From Metallyticus violacea (Eukaryota; Arthropoda; Insecta; Mantodea; Metallyticidae), in the NCBI GenBank assembly GCA_030762175.1, contig CM060833.1:9196501-9260500 (forward strand): 64,000 nucleotides of DNA, given 5' to 3'. Below, in pieces: positions 44,961 to 55,984 of the stretch. Every line of letters starts with the position of its first letter. Position 1 is the first letter of the stretch. The notes beneath the pieces were generated by a model, which saw only the letters and a program-made list of their open reading frames with translations, did not search any database and was not told where the DNA came from. The position numbers and the translations under genes are program-made.

Positions 44961-45460
44961 TTTTACGCTCAAAGTATTAAACTATAATTTTTTTGTTCAA
45001 AGTTAAAAGAAGCTAAAATCTTTGAGTTACGAGAAAATATGATAGTAAAACTGTGTTGTGCTTATTAATTTTTGGACAGAATTTTAAAAACAGAAAATAT
45101 ATGTTTGCGTTGATAGCCAGCATTGTCAAGACATCATCTTCTAATAAACTTAAGATGATAATTGTTTAAACTCCAGTTGTAATGTGGTTGGAAGAAAACT
45201 TTGTAAAATTTAATTTCGTAATAACTAAAACGGAAAATGCTAGTAAAAAGTAAGATCTTGGTAATCTAGGTAATTGTTTGTATACAAAGACTGGATCACG
45301 TGAAAATAAATGTTTACATTTCTACATATTTTTGTACGGTGAGTATTCAAAATTTCCGGAAATCATTAGCAGCATCAACTTCGCTAATGCAACTTATTAA
45401 CCTAAACGTAACATAGGGTTACGTGTTTAAGCTTTTTGTGGATCGTATGCGTGCGTTTTG
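44961..45460. other. No gene recognised
   Basis: AT-rich with no supported frame. Confidence 0.4.
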
Positions 45461-45900
45461 TTGACCCTGGTGGTATAGTGGTAACCATACTTGCCTGCTA
45501 AACCCAAAATCGCGGGTTCGAACCCGGCCAGGACGAGGTGGATTGGTGCGATGTGACGGTTGCTTGCGCTCTGAAAAAGTTTCTGTCCCGTGTCTGGAAA
45601 TGAAGCGGCGCTTTTAAGGGGTTCGAACTCCTTGGAGGGAGGTTCCACCGGCGTTGAAAATTTAGGGTTCAATCCCGGACAGGGTCGTTGAATTTTTTGG
45701 GGTGTAAAAATTGTAAGTATGGCTTCTTTCGGTAGAAGAGCAAAGCCGTGAGTCCCGTGTCGTACATTTACGGCACGTAAAGAATCTCAAGCCTGAAAGA
45801 AGAGGCCTCTGAGCAAAATTTGTCGGCCGTTTCACGCCCTGAATAGAATGGGACGCTGATGACCTGAGATGTTAAAGAGCGTCCGTTAATAAACCAAATC
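45461..45900 (+). repeat. SINE family B, copy 11, with about 150-bp internal insertion
   Basis: The head is normal (CCTGGTGGTATAGTGGTAACC, quoted in parts; B box GCGGGTTCGAACCCGG; GCCAGGACG). At 45538-45690 a foreign segment follows, containing a second B-box-like GGGGTTCGAACTCC. The B body then resumes at TTGAATTTTTTGGGG. The tail is complete. The insert is not found in other B copies here. Confidence 0.9.
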
Positions 45901-46401
45901 AACAAGAACCGGCGCAGAGGTATTCCGTCTGGAAACGTTGCCTCACTGCTCGTGGATTCTGGCCAACTGATATCTCCCTTCCTTCTCCTGCAGGTGCCTC
46001 CATTGGCCGGTAGGCACAAATGGCTAGCCGTTGACCATACTTAAGTACTGAAGTGTCCGCCTGTCAATCTAATTGCACATTAGGTTTGAATTATATGAAC
46101 TATAAGCACACTGTCTAGTCTCTCTAAATCCTACGTCTAACTTATCTGGGGATTGATGATGAAAACATGTGTGTTTAATTAATTAATGGGAAGAACAGCA
46201 TCAGTTAGAACTTAAAATGCACAACAATCTAATGCAAGCGATTAATAACTAAAATAAATTGTTTAAAATCTTGGAAATATTATTGTTTGAGAAGACGTTG
46301 TCATATGGAATTCAGTTTCCAATGAAGGAAATAGCAAGGAGATAAGGCATTTGAACATAATTGAGGCATTTGCAGTTTTTGGAACATTTTGTATTGTTCT
46401 G

Positions 46402-46402
46402 C

Positions 46403-46455
<53 letters not shown>

Positions 46456-46457
46456 TA
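46402..46457. repeat. (TAA)n microsatellite
   Basis: About 17 uninterrupted TAA units. It creates a false poly-leucine frame on the minus strand. Confidence 0.95.
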
Positions 46458-46939
46458 ACTTGAGCTTACTCCAAAACCAGTTCTGAGAAAAGCGTTGTAG
46501 CTGCCTAGGTTTAACTTTTACCAAAAAACACGAGGTAGCTAGGTGTTGAATCACGTCGTTATGTGAAGCAAAGCATTATATTTCTCTTCTCCAAATTAAG
46601 ATGTTCGCTGGCGGTTACAAGGACGCTACGAGGGTTCGGTCGCCAGGAGCATATTATTTGCAGAATCCTGTTGACCAGTTGTGGAATTCTGCCACGCGAA
46701 TGCAGAAACCGGTTCAACAGGAGAGTAACTGTACTTAACAGGTTAGTGTCAAAGGGGCAAATAAATGAGACCGTTGTGGCACTTCTCTCCTCACAGGGTC
46801 GTTATCCTCACCTAATACCCAATCAAAATGCCTCGTCACCGCCAACAAAATAAAGGAGGTGCCTGTGTGTCCGAAACCTTCGACATTTCTCCGCTCTGAC
46901 ATTTATGTGCTAAAGACCGGTACCATCACTAGCTCTGAC
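46458..46939. other. No gene recognised
   Basis: A 96-codon plus-strand frame at 46563-46853 (start MKQSIIFLFSKLRC, arginine-rich) matches no family I can name. Confidence 0.35.
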
Positions 46940-48213
46940 AGAGGGACTACTTTGCAAGTGACACCTTAAAGCCCAAACTTAGGAGAATTCGAAAACTTAT
47001 CCTCACAATCCTCAAAGTACTCTCTATCTCTCTCCACACACAGTTGTAGACGGTGCAACCTCTTGTCAAAAGCACTGACTGAGATATAGTCAACAGAGCT
47101 GAATTTATAGCTTGAGCAAGGTCCTGCACCCGTTTAAAAGTTTTCCATTAATGCAAGATTTCACTTAAGGAAACAACCAGAAGTCGCACGGTGCAAGGTC
47201 AGGGCTGTAGGGTAGATGTTTAAGCAACTGAATTTTGGTGACTTCCAGTTTCCTCAAATCTGCAGCGGTTCTATAAGGAGACGCACTGTCGTGCAAAAGC
47301 AACAGCCTTGAAGTTTCTGTCTTTGGACGCCGCCGCCTCGACTTTTCAAATAAAGAATACCAAATATAAGTGTCATAGTATTCCCCATTCATTATTTCTT
47401 ATATACAGTCAACTATTAATGGCCCTTCATAGTTGAAGAAAACAGTGAAAATTCGCTTACAAAACGAAAATCTTGTCGAAGAACTAACTGGTCTTGGGTC
47501 ATTCTCATTTACCCACATGCAGTTCTGAGCTTTATTTGGGGATTTATAGAAATAAAACCAACTTTCATCACCAGTGCATATATCTGTCAAATGTTTAGAA
47601 CATTTGGTGGAAACATGCTCAGCAGTTTCCTTGCACATTCCTTTCTCCTGTTCTTCTCTTTATTGGTTAGGGAATGTGGAACCCATTTTACACAGTTTTT
47701 TCTCAGCTTTAAAATGTTCATGGAGTATACTGTCAATGCTGTCAACACTGATATCCACTTCCATACTTAACATTTCAACAGTAATGTGTGATTTACCTCC
47801 ACCAAGTTCCTCACTCTTTGAATTGTTCTCTCGTTCACAGCTTCCCGAGGCCGGCCAGAGCGAGGGTTGTTTTTCATAGTCTCTCTCCCTTCTTCAAATG
47901 ATCGAATTCATCTTGCAAAGGTATCAAATGAACATACTTGATCATCATGAACAGCTACCAAGTCCTCGCTCTATCACCTGCTTATAGCGTGTGAAAATGT
48001 AGAATGTAAAGTTTTCTTTAGAAATATTCATGATTTTTCACCAGCTATTGACACAGGACTGTACGACAGTGATTATGTAAGTTTAAGTTTATGTATATTT
48101 TGGTAGCTTAAGATACATTGTTGCCATCTTTACATTTTTGTGGACATTGTGGGCATTTTTGTCCAACAATGGATAGGCTGATTGCAAAACTTTTTGAATG
48201 CTCTGCGCAGTCC
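46940..48213 (-). mobile_element. mariner element, family M2, copy b
   Basis: Minus-strand counterpart of 18559-20122. The right end (48184-48206) has the terminal repeat GCAAAACTTTTTGAATGC. The left end is shortened (GACTACTTTGCAAGTG). Coding blocks are HLTDICTGDESWFYFYKS (first catalytic aspartate) at about 47530-47590 and YYDTYIWYSLFEKSRRRRP. Next comes LLLLHDSASPYRTAADLR, where the HDNA asparagine is serine, then LKHLPYSPDLAPCDFWLFP (third aspartate). Stops and frameshifts make it inactive. It lacks the SINE that splits copy a. Confidence 0.88.
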
Positions 48214-48726
48214 CTTTCTGTTTTTATCTGAATATCGCTGATTTTGGTAGATATTTTGCGTTGACAATGAAACTGTGGAAAGAGAAGTCACCGCCTGGTC
48301 CCGATAGGAATATTGTGTTAATAAATAAAAGTATTATTCAAACCAGTACTCTTATTTGATTCAAATTCTATATCGATTAGTGACTTACTTAATGCCCTTG
48401 TATGGATAACTTTGATCTTAGTTCTAGAAAAAAAAGGGGGGGCGTAAGCAAAGTGGGTGAAAGGTTTCATAAACTTTGCTTTGCATGTCAAACAGTACAG
48501 AAAAACAGACTACAGTTGTAGAAATAATTGAAAACGCTACACAAAATCACCACAACGCAATGCTGACAGTAGTAGGTAGTGCTAAAACGTTTATCAGCAT
48601 TCATTAGAAAAGGTAAACTTGACGATGTAACATGGAAAATGTTCCCGGAAAGATAATGATGAAGAGAGAACAATTGAGAATCGCTAGGCGCAAGGACGGG
48701 GCTATACAGAAGACTCCCTTGACACT
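48214..48726. other. No gene recognised
   Basis: No independent coding signal. Part of it (48480-48726) probably belongs to the 3' end of the adjacent minus-strand transposon. Confidence 0.35.
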
Positions 48727-49770
48727 TTACTTCTTGAAGATGACACCTGAAAGATGTGCTCCTTTTCGGCGTGCACATTCTGATAGCCTGTTGTGCAAAC
48801 TCTGAAATGCTCGGTGTTCATGTCCCAAAATGTCCGAGATTTCGTCTTCAATCTTCTGTTTTAGTTCAGCGATGGTTGCAGGACTTGTGCGGTACACCTT
48901 GCTTTTAAAATGTTCCCACAGGAAGAAATCGCAAGCCATGGAATATCACCGGTATGTGAAATGATGCGCCTTCCAAACAACTGACGAACGAACGGCTTCT
49001 ATCGATTGTCCAGCAGTATGTGCCATGGCTCCGTCCTGCTGAAACCACAAGTTTTCGATGTTACTGTTGTTGCAATGCCCTCCTCACGTAGCCGATGACA
49101 CCATGACATGACACAGCCACCGTAATGTAACTTTGGTGTTATGTAATGGACGCTCAGGAAGGTTACGAGAATTTTCCAGTGTCCAGTAACGGAAATTATA
49201 TTTGTTAATGTGTCTGTTAAGATGGAAATGAGCTGTGTCTGACATCCTACTTCGTTAAAGAAATTGGCGCCCTCATTAACTTTAGCCAACACTCGTTCGG
49301 CAAATTCCCAACGCAATACAGGGTCTGGAGGATTTAATTGCTACCCAATCTGTAACTTATATGGATGGAACTTTATGCAGTTTTTTTTTGTCACTTCTTG
49401 TTCCAATCTATAGCGCCGATGCGGCGGGGTCTCCTCCCGACGGCAACTAGAACAGCTTCAATCTTCTCTGAGATACCGCCACCTGGGGGCTTCTTTTTCA
49501 AGACTGAACCCGTTTCTTCTAAATCAAGCACCCGCTTTGTAATCGCATGAGCCGATGGGACATGTCCATGACATCCTAGCTGGTGATGGTGTCGCAGTAG
49601 TTATGCTATCACCTACTTGTAAAAAGCTCTCACAGCGACGGCACGTTCCGCACCAGGATTACTAAATGGCAAAGCCTTCACACCGGTTCGGAACAACTGC
49701 CGACGCTACAGAGTTGCCAACACTACATTCCGTTTCCCTGCGCCACTCTGTATAAACGCAAACACAAAAA
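48727..49770 (-). mobile_element. Mariner-like (DUF4817-related) transposase relic
   Basis: The minus-strand frame 48999-49316 begins MRWEFAERVLAKVNEGANFF, then is frameshifted. Other frames give NIENLWFQQDGAMAHTAGQS, the second catalytic motif. The frame 48727-48939 gives CDFFLWEHFKSKVYRTSPAT and ends RRKGAHLSGVIFKK. The 5' part extends to a terminus-like GCGCCACTCTGTATA near 49741-49755. A deletion joins the catalytic motif to the third aspartate region. Inactive. Confidence 0.72.
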
Positions 49771-49814
49771 ACCCAATAAGCGCAATTAGTAATCTTCTCC
49801 TTAACACATTCACA

Positions 49815-49834
49815 CTAACCTAACCTAACCTAAC
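49815..49834. repeat. Short interstitial CCTAA (TTAGG) tract
   Basis: Four consecutive CTAAC/CCTAA units. TTAGG is the common arthropod telomere repeat; a tract this short could also be chance. Confidence 0.6.
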
Positions 49835-49879
49835 TTCGGGAAATGGACCCTGTGCTTTACTGCGGCTCGCTACGGCCTA

Positions 49880-51065
49880 ACAGATATGACAAGCACTTTA
49901 GAAGACTCTGCACCATCATTTTCAACCATTTCCAAGTGTACCACGGACTTTAAACATGGCCGTGAAAGCTTCGAAGGTGATCCAAGTAGCGGACGATCAA
50001 AACTTGAAATTGTCGATAAGGCGCACGACGTGGTTCTGGAGGAACGTCGATTAAAGGTGTCCCGTGATTGCTGAAGCTCTGGGCATTTCACAGGGGATGA
50101 GTATTTCAATTCTTGAGGGCAGAATTGTGTGTGTGTGTTTTTCTGAATGGTTGAGCTGAAATGATATATTGGGAAAGGATATTTTTAAGGAAGTAAACGT
50201 TCCAGGCCTAAGTTTAGGGTAACTCCCCGGCATTTGCCATTTATGAGGACTGAGGAATACCTGGGAAAAGCCTTAGTCGGGAAGGACGGTCCTGGCGGGA
50301 TTCGAACCCCAGACCTCCCGCTCACGAGTCCTCGCCTTAATGATTTCGGCCACCCGTGGTGGTGGAATTGTGCTTGAAAAAAAGTTATCGGCAAGATGGG
50401 TACCGCGACTGCTGACTCGAGTCAAAATGCAATTCTCTCAATAAAGTTTGACCCGTTTTCAGAGAGACCCCGCTGACTTTTATATGTTAATTTGTGAACA
50501 GTGAAGAAACATGGGTGCACTAGTCCATACCTGAAACAAAACAGCAGTCTAAACAATGGAGCATCACGATTCTCCCCTGCCAAAGAAGGCCAGGTGTGTG
50601 AAATTGCCCGGTAGGCTTTCTGGGATGCCAAGAGTGTACTGTTAATTGATTACCTACCACTGGAGCGTTTTATGCTTACCTTTTGGATCTACTAAGGACA
50701 AAAAATACGCGAGAAAAGGCCCGAGTTATCAAAGAAGAAAGTTATCTTGTGTTAAGACAATGTTTGCCTTCACACTGTTGTTGCAATGGCGAAAATCAAC
50801 ACTGCTTGCTGCAACATCCGCCTTACTCTCCTGACTTGGCTCCGTCGGATTTCCATCTGTTGCCTAAACTGACAACATTTATTGGTGGAGAGAAAAGTTC
50901 GTTTGATGAAAAGTTTAAATTATGAGATGAGGCGTGTTTTGCATTCCTGAAGGAATCTGAGTTTCGTAATGCGCTAGAGGATTTGCAACATCGCTAGACG
51001 AAATGCATTAGTGTTAAGGGTGGCTACATTAGAAAAAAACAGTAGCTTCAAAAAGCTATGCCGTT
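49880..51065 (+). mobile_element. mariner element relic, family M4
   Basis: N-terminal half at 49886-50120: FKHGRESFEGDPSSGRSK, EIVDKAHDVVLEERRLKV, then in another frame IAEALGISQGMSISIL, all mariner helix-turn-helix words. After a SINE A the element continues: 50800-50850 reads LLQHPPYSPDLAPSDFHLLP with the third catalytic aspartate, and 50890-51010 has the C-terminal FNALEDLQHR-like end. The middle catalytic motifs are degraded. Inactive. Confidence 0.82.
50130..50364 (-). repeat. SINE family A, copy 12, inside mariner M4 (tail missing)
   Basis: Minus-strand copy from GAGCTGAAATGATATATTGG to CACCCGTGGTGGT; the last 60 bases of the tail are absent. Flanking duplication GAATTGTG at 50122-50129 and 50365-50372. 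A short GT run adjoins it on the left. Confidence 0.92.
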
Positions 51066-52024
51066 ATTTTTGCTTCATTCCAAGAACTTTCAAATGACTC
51101 TCGTAAAAATTTGGGTATTATATGAAATAATCAAAACTTTTTTTGTTCATCTGTCATAAGTAAAATGTTACTTAAGATGCCGTAAAAATATCACTTAATT
51201 AATATAAATAGCTGCTTAAATCAAGGGTCATAAACATTGGCGTGAAAAAGAATAAAAGTTTAGACTCCTATATACCTAAGCAAAGATTGTAACAATATCG
51301 TGAAGAGTTCAAGAAATTGCACGCTTTGACCTCATGTCGTACACGGCTAGCTGCCTTTGCAATTTCAGAATAAAAAAAAAGTTTAAGTTCCTAAGACGTG
51401 TACGACATTGATTTCAGTAACTGTATGCTAAGGTTGTTCCTTATCTCGCTATCCTTGACCGCATTCCTTTGCGGGGGGCTTCGAAGTCTTGTGTTTTTGA
51501 TTACCGATAAGTTATTGTGCAACTTGCACTGAGAACAGAACTTTTTTAATATCTACTTACGTACTTACTGAGGGCAATTTTAAAAAAGCTGTGTAGGCCA
51601 TTTCTATTCCAGTGCCTAGTCGAAAAGTAGACGATTGATTGGAAGAAAATCTGTCGAAAGCAAATGGAAGAACATCCAAAATGTACTAGTAAGGAAGTCA
51701 ACAATTTCAAATGTATTTACAGTACCGGAAATATTAATTGCATCACCCACAAAATATTTCTGTTTTTTTTCCTGTATGCTCATCTAGAACTGTCAGTATT
51801 TTGAACTTTTACTATAGTTGTGTTTCTAGATATAGCCCGAATATTTGAAGTTTTAATGCTAATCACCTTTATATCTGTTTAAAGTACATGAAATTAGTAA
51901 AACTGAACAAAATGTCAAGTTTTATAAATAAACAGCCACAGTGTTGTAATTAAACCTGATGATTTCTTCAATAATAATTATAATACGACAGCCTTTTACA
52001 CGTATAAAATAAGTCCTCGTCGTT
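51066..52024. other. No gene recognised; contains a 12-bp perfect inverted repeat
   Basis: AT-rich and without a supported frame. ATGTCGTACACG at 51334-51345 is exactly repeated in reverse complement at 51397-51408 with a 51-base spacer. Confidence 0.5.
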
Positions 52025-52211
52025 AAAATGATGAATCAATACTTTGTTACCCCCCTCCCCAAGTTTTAATCACAGCATCACATCGTCTGGGCATTGAAAG
52101 TACTAAATTGTTGACTTGGTCAGGCGAAGTCTCACTAAATCTACTCTATGGATGTCTTCAACCGGTTTTTCTTATTTCTTGTTTTTTTTTTTCTTTGCTA
52201 CAGCATTGCCA

Positions 52212-52800
52212 TTTTTATAATAGTGTTTAACGCCCGTTTTTAACTACTGAGGCACCACAGGCGGTGGACACTGATGATATATGAGATTTTTTTTAATTTG
52301 ATTTATTTACGGACGCTCTTTAACATCTCACAGGTCATCAACGCCCCATTCAAATCAGGGCGTGAAACGGCCGATAAATTTTGCTCAGAGGTCTCTTCTT
52401 TCAGGCTTGAGGTTCTTTTTCATGCCGTAAATGTACGACACGGGACCCACGGCTTTACTTCCCTTCCGAAGGAAGCCATACTTAGGATTTTTATGACCGA
52501 AAAAATCCATCAGTCCTGGCCTTGATCGAACACGCGATCTTGGGTTTAGAAGGCGAGTAAACTATGACTGACGATGTATGAGAATGAAATGATAAATTAG
52601 GAAAAAGTTGGGTTTTTTTTAAAGAAAGGAATCGTTCCAGGCCTATGTTTAGGATATCTCTCCGGCATTTGCCATATATCAGGACTGAGGGAAAGCTGGA
52701 AAAAACCTCAGTCAGGGAGGATGGTCCTGGCGGGATTCGAACCCCAAACCCCCCTCTTACGAGTCCGATCCTTAACAACCTCGGCCACCCGTGGCGATCT
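52212..52800 (-). repeat. SINE family A, copy 13, in Tc1, itself split by SINE B
   Basis: The tail part is at 52216-52286 and the body plus head at 52584-52798 (GGGATTCGAACCCC, CACCCGTGGCGAT). An exact 11-bp duplication CAGCATTGCCA flanks the whole at 52201-52211 and 52801-52811. A SINE B lies within. Confidence 0.95.
52287..52567 (-). repeat. SINE family B, copy 12, nested in SINE A
   Basis: Minus-strand copy starting TTTATTTACGGACGCTC and ending in the anticodon-like GATCTTGGGTTTAGAAGGC. The A-box side is truncated. A 16-bp duplication with two mismatches (CTGATGATATATGAGA 52271-52286; CTGACGATGTATGAGA 52568-52583) marks insertion into the SINE A. Confidence 0.94.
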
Positions 52801-52999
52801 CAGCATTGCCAATCATCTTCCAGCAGTTTTCAGTGGGATTGAGATCTGGAGTGTTCCCTGGCCATGTGAGGGTTGAAACACCCTGTTCTTCAAGAAAACT
52901 TATTACTGCAGCAAAATTGTAACCTTTATTTTAATTGTGTGTATGTAAAATGAAATTGGTAAAATAAACAGTGTTTAAGCAAGGGTGGGGGAGGCATGT

Positions 53000-53205
53000 G
53001 ATGAACATGCCAGCATCCTTCAGGTCGTCTATCATGCGGCTTTCTAGATCGAAATACATCACCTTTTCATCAGGCAGCTTTCCGAAGCTGGGCTGACCCC
53101 ATTCCAGACCTCCCTAGCTTGGAATAATTCCTAAGCAGGTACCGGGAATCGAACCCGGGCCGCAGTCAGCAACGCTAACCACTAGACTAAGAAGGCGATC
53201 CTGTG
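53000..53205 (-). repeat. SINE family C (tRNA-derived), copy 1
   Basis: Minus-strand head at 53130-53200: TAGTCTAGTGGTTAGCGTTG (A-box side) and CGGGTTCGATTCCCGG (B box). A body follows with GGTCTGGAATGGGG and AGCTTCGGAAAGCTGCC. A second member is at 57240-57506. Different from families A and B. Confidence 0.72.
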
Positions 53206-53650
53206 TGGTAGATACTCAACATTGATTTCAAATTAAATTCAGAATGTAGACGTACAGCTGCATCAACTTTTTATGTCAGAACCGCCACAAACCATCTTAG
53301 AGGTTGGCGATAACATCAGCAGTGACGGATACATTCCTATGAAGCAATTCTTAGTGCAAGACACCTTCTTTGTCTCACAAAACTCATGACACTGGCCTTA
53401 TCCATTCCTTTTTTATTTTGTGTTTACACAAAGACATTCTTTTCAATAGCCTTAACGATCATGAACAGGATAATAAAAGGAATTTATCATTGGCTCAGAA
53501 CTTAAAGACAGGTGTGAAGTCTCAGTGACCAGCAGAACTATCATAAGTAACTCCTTGAAGCAGAACTTCCTGAAGAAACCTTTGCTGACTAAAACATTGA
53601 GACAGAAGCGACTACAGTGAGCAGCATGAACAGCAGAGATGTGGAATAAA

Positions 53651-53652
<2 letters not shown>

Positions 53653-53688
<36 letters not shown>
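53653..53688. repeat. Poly-T run of 36
   Basis: Uninterrupted homopolymer just before the Tc1 relic. It may be the poly-A tail of a lost minus-strand retroposon; nothing recognisable adjoins it. Confidence 0.9.
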
Positions 53689-53694
<6 letters not shown>

Positions 53695-54335
53695 AGTCTA
53701 AATTTAACCTGAATGATTGCGATAGGAAAATGTACATGCGTCGTGAAGAACTGTTGTCTTCATGCATAACACAAACAGTGAAGCATCCGCAAGGTCAGAT
53801 GATCTGGAGGTGCATTTCCAGCCATAGCATTGGTCGTATGAACTTGGAAAGTGACACTGTTAATATAGACGTCATCTACTTTGGCATCCTTGAAAACAAA
53901 TTAATGCTCACAGCATGAGACCATTTTGGTGATTCTTCAAGCTGCATTTTTGAAGATGACTCAACCCCCTATCAAAGGGCATTGAAGGTAATTATTTTTA
54001 TCAATATTTGTGTTAAATTGGAATACAGGCAGTGTTGGTGCAATTATCAGTCATTCAAATATTTCAGGTAAAAGCATTCATTAGAAAAAACAGAGTGAAG
54101 GTGCTGGACTGGCCTGGAAATAGCCCAGACCTGAATCGGATTGAGAACTGCTGGAAGGTTTGGGGAATACTCTTGCATAAAACAAGCCAAGCAATAAATG
54201 AGAACTACAGAGGGCAATTGTGTGTGTGATTTCATGTGCTCACTCAGGAATTTGATTTTCTCAATGCCCAAACGATGCCCGGCAGTGATTAAAGCACTTG
54301 GTGAGGCAACAAAGTATTAATGAAAAGTATGGTAT
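53689..54335 (+). mobile_element. Tc1 transposase relic (plus strand)
   Basis: Reads NDCDRKMYMRREELLSSCIT with TVKHPQGQMIWRCIS (53715-53830), then after a frame break FEDDSTPYQRALK, the second catalytic motif. It continues VKVLDWPGNSPDLNRIENCW, the third motif (54090-54150). The end near 54310 has CAACAAAGTATTAAT, a Tc1-like terminus matching the left end of the minus-strand Tc1 relic at 52025. The first catalytic region is incomplete. Confidence 0.85.
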
Positions 54336-54426
54336 TGATTAGGCAGCTGGTTTTGCAAAAGTTTAAATTTATATTTGTTAATTTTCTATGTATCACTAAT
54401 GAGCGTTTAATCTCTTTATATGTATA

Positions 54427-55196
54427 TACGAGGGGCATCCAGAAAGTAAGTCCCAATCGGGCCTAGAGATGGCACCGCTAGTCGGATAGGAATGCGCATG
54501 CGCAGGAATAAAGAGGAAGTATGTGGTAATAATGCAGTAAAATTTCAGCCTTGTGACGGCCGTGGTTACCGCGCTGTGCTAGGAGAAAATGCCTGCTCTG
54601 ATATTGTCTCCCGCCAACTGCGAAGTTCGTGCAGTCATCCGAGGTTTGCACGCTCAAAAGCAAAGTCCAGCAGAGATCCATCGCCAATTGTGTCAAGGCT
54701 TCCGGGAGACAATTTCGTGCACAAGGGAGCGAGACATCTGGGGAATTGACAAGAGAGTTCTGAAATTGTGAAGCGCCGGTTCTGCTCAATTGCTTGCCGC
54801 ACACTTTCCAACACTCTTCCGTCACCAGGGACGATCGGCCACTACGGTCGTCGTCGTGAATATTGGTTCGTCCTTCAGTGAACTGCCTGCACCATCGTCT
54901 TACCATAATGTCGTGTCCATACACTTGACAAAATTGGCGATGGATCTCTGCTGAACTTTGCTTTTGAGCCAGCAAACCTCGGATAACTGCACGAACCTCG
55001 CAGTTGGCGGGAGACAATATCAGAGCACCGATTTTCTCCTAGCACAGCGCGGTAACCACGGCCGTCACAAGGCTGAAACTTTACTGCATTGTTCCCACAT
55101 ACTTCCTCTCAACTCCTGCGCATGCGCATTCCTATCCGACAAGTGGTTCCATCTCCAGGCGCGATTGGGACTTACTTTCTGGATGACCCTCGTATA
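54427..55196. mobile_element. Fold-back element made from a mariner 5' end
   Basis: Two arms of about 270 bases, 54427-54697 and 54924-55196, are near-perfect inverted copies, separated by about 226 bases. Outer ends read TACGAGGGGCATCCAGAAAG and CTTTCTGGATGACCCTCGTA. The right arm plus spacer encodes, on the minus strand, a transposase N-terminus: MSPANCEVRAVIRGLLAQK, then HDIMVRRWCRQFTEGRTN and DDRSGRSS. The left arm is an inverted duplicate of its first part (VRAVIRGLHAQKQSPAEIH on the plus strand). Both arms face TA-rich microsatellite. Confidence 0.9.
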
Positions 55197-55510
55197 TATA
55201 TATATTATATGTATGTGTGTGTGTGTACTTTGAAATAATATATAAGCTATTATATTCAGAATAAAAATTTACTTCTTTATGCGAATATTTTATTTTCATT
55301 TTTAGTGCTTACTAAATAAAAAATATATAAATAAAGTCTTAACGCATTTATGGAAGAATATGGCGGAAATAAAATAACTAATAAAATAATTAAAAGATTT
55401 GAATGAAAATAAGAGAGTTAAGGGGTGATGCAGTAAATTTTTCCATCATTGTATGTTGTAAATTTATATTATCTTTCGTCTCCTCTTACTGCATTGTTTA
55501 ATGCTTCGTG

Positions 55511-55572
55511 AACGCCCTGGGAGGGACTCGCGGATTCCTGGGGTTCCGCGGACCACAGATTGAGAACCACTG
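55511..55572 (-). mobile_element. hAT-type terminal sequence
   Basis: Reversed, the end reads CAGTGGTTCTCAATCTGTGG, then TCCGCGGAACCCCAGG. CAGTGGTTCTCAA-type ends are typical of hAT non-autonomous elements. The opposite terminus was not found, so the extent to the left is unknown. Confidence 0.6.
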
Positions 55573-55984
55573 GACTAACCTATAAGGAATTTGAGGTGGT
55601 GTTGAATTAGTTTGGCAATTGTTTTCATCGTCCTGCATCAACATTTAAAAAAGGGGGAAAGTTTCTCCTTGATGGATGACATGCGACCTCGCCGAAGGGC
55701 AGACGATGCAACGCAGAGTTGTGAAGATTTAGCAATGGAGGATTTCAGACATCAAAACAGGTGACACACTTGGATTTACTAATTTAACTTGCCAGTCTTC
55801 GGTTTTGGAATTCTCAACTTCCGATCTTGATGAAGAGCCCAGAGCAAGCGGCCAGATGGCCAAATAAAGTAGTTACTACAATGTGTTTACACACGCTGCT
55901 CAGCAATCTGGGAGAGACGGCTGGGCCACTCTCGCTCGCAGAGTGTTGACTGTTGTATTTGCTTTAGTCTGCAGTAAGCGGATT
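55573..55984. other. No gene recognised
   Basis: No supported frame or known repeat. Confidence 0.4.

Larger units (their letters stand above)
52025..52915 (-). mobile_element. Tc1 transposase relic (minus strand), split by nested SINEs
   Basis: On the minus strand 52805-52915 reads TWPGNTPDLNPTENCWKM, the Tc1 third catalytic motif. Beyond the SINE stack, 52030-52140 reads SPDQVNNLVLSMPRRCDAVI, the Tc1 C-terminus, followed by a terminus-like ATACTTTGTTACC (reversed). The N-terminal two thirds are not seen; the copy is partial. Confidence 0.8.

Noticed and set aside
46312..46554. Minus-strand poly-leucine frame
   Set aside because: Produced by the (TAA)n microsatellite.
46563..46853. 96-codon arginine-rich plus-strand frame
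   Set aside because: No recognisable family, start context or neighbouring exon; possibly a transposon relic but unsupported.
54478..55017. 179-codon frame as a real gene
   Set aside because: It is the mariner N-terminus running on into antisense of the inverted arm, an artefact of the fold-back structure.
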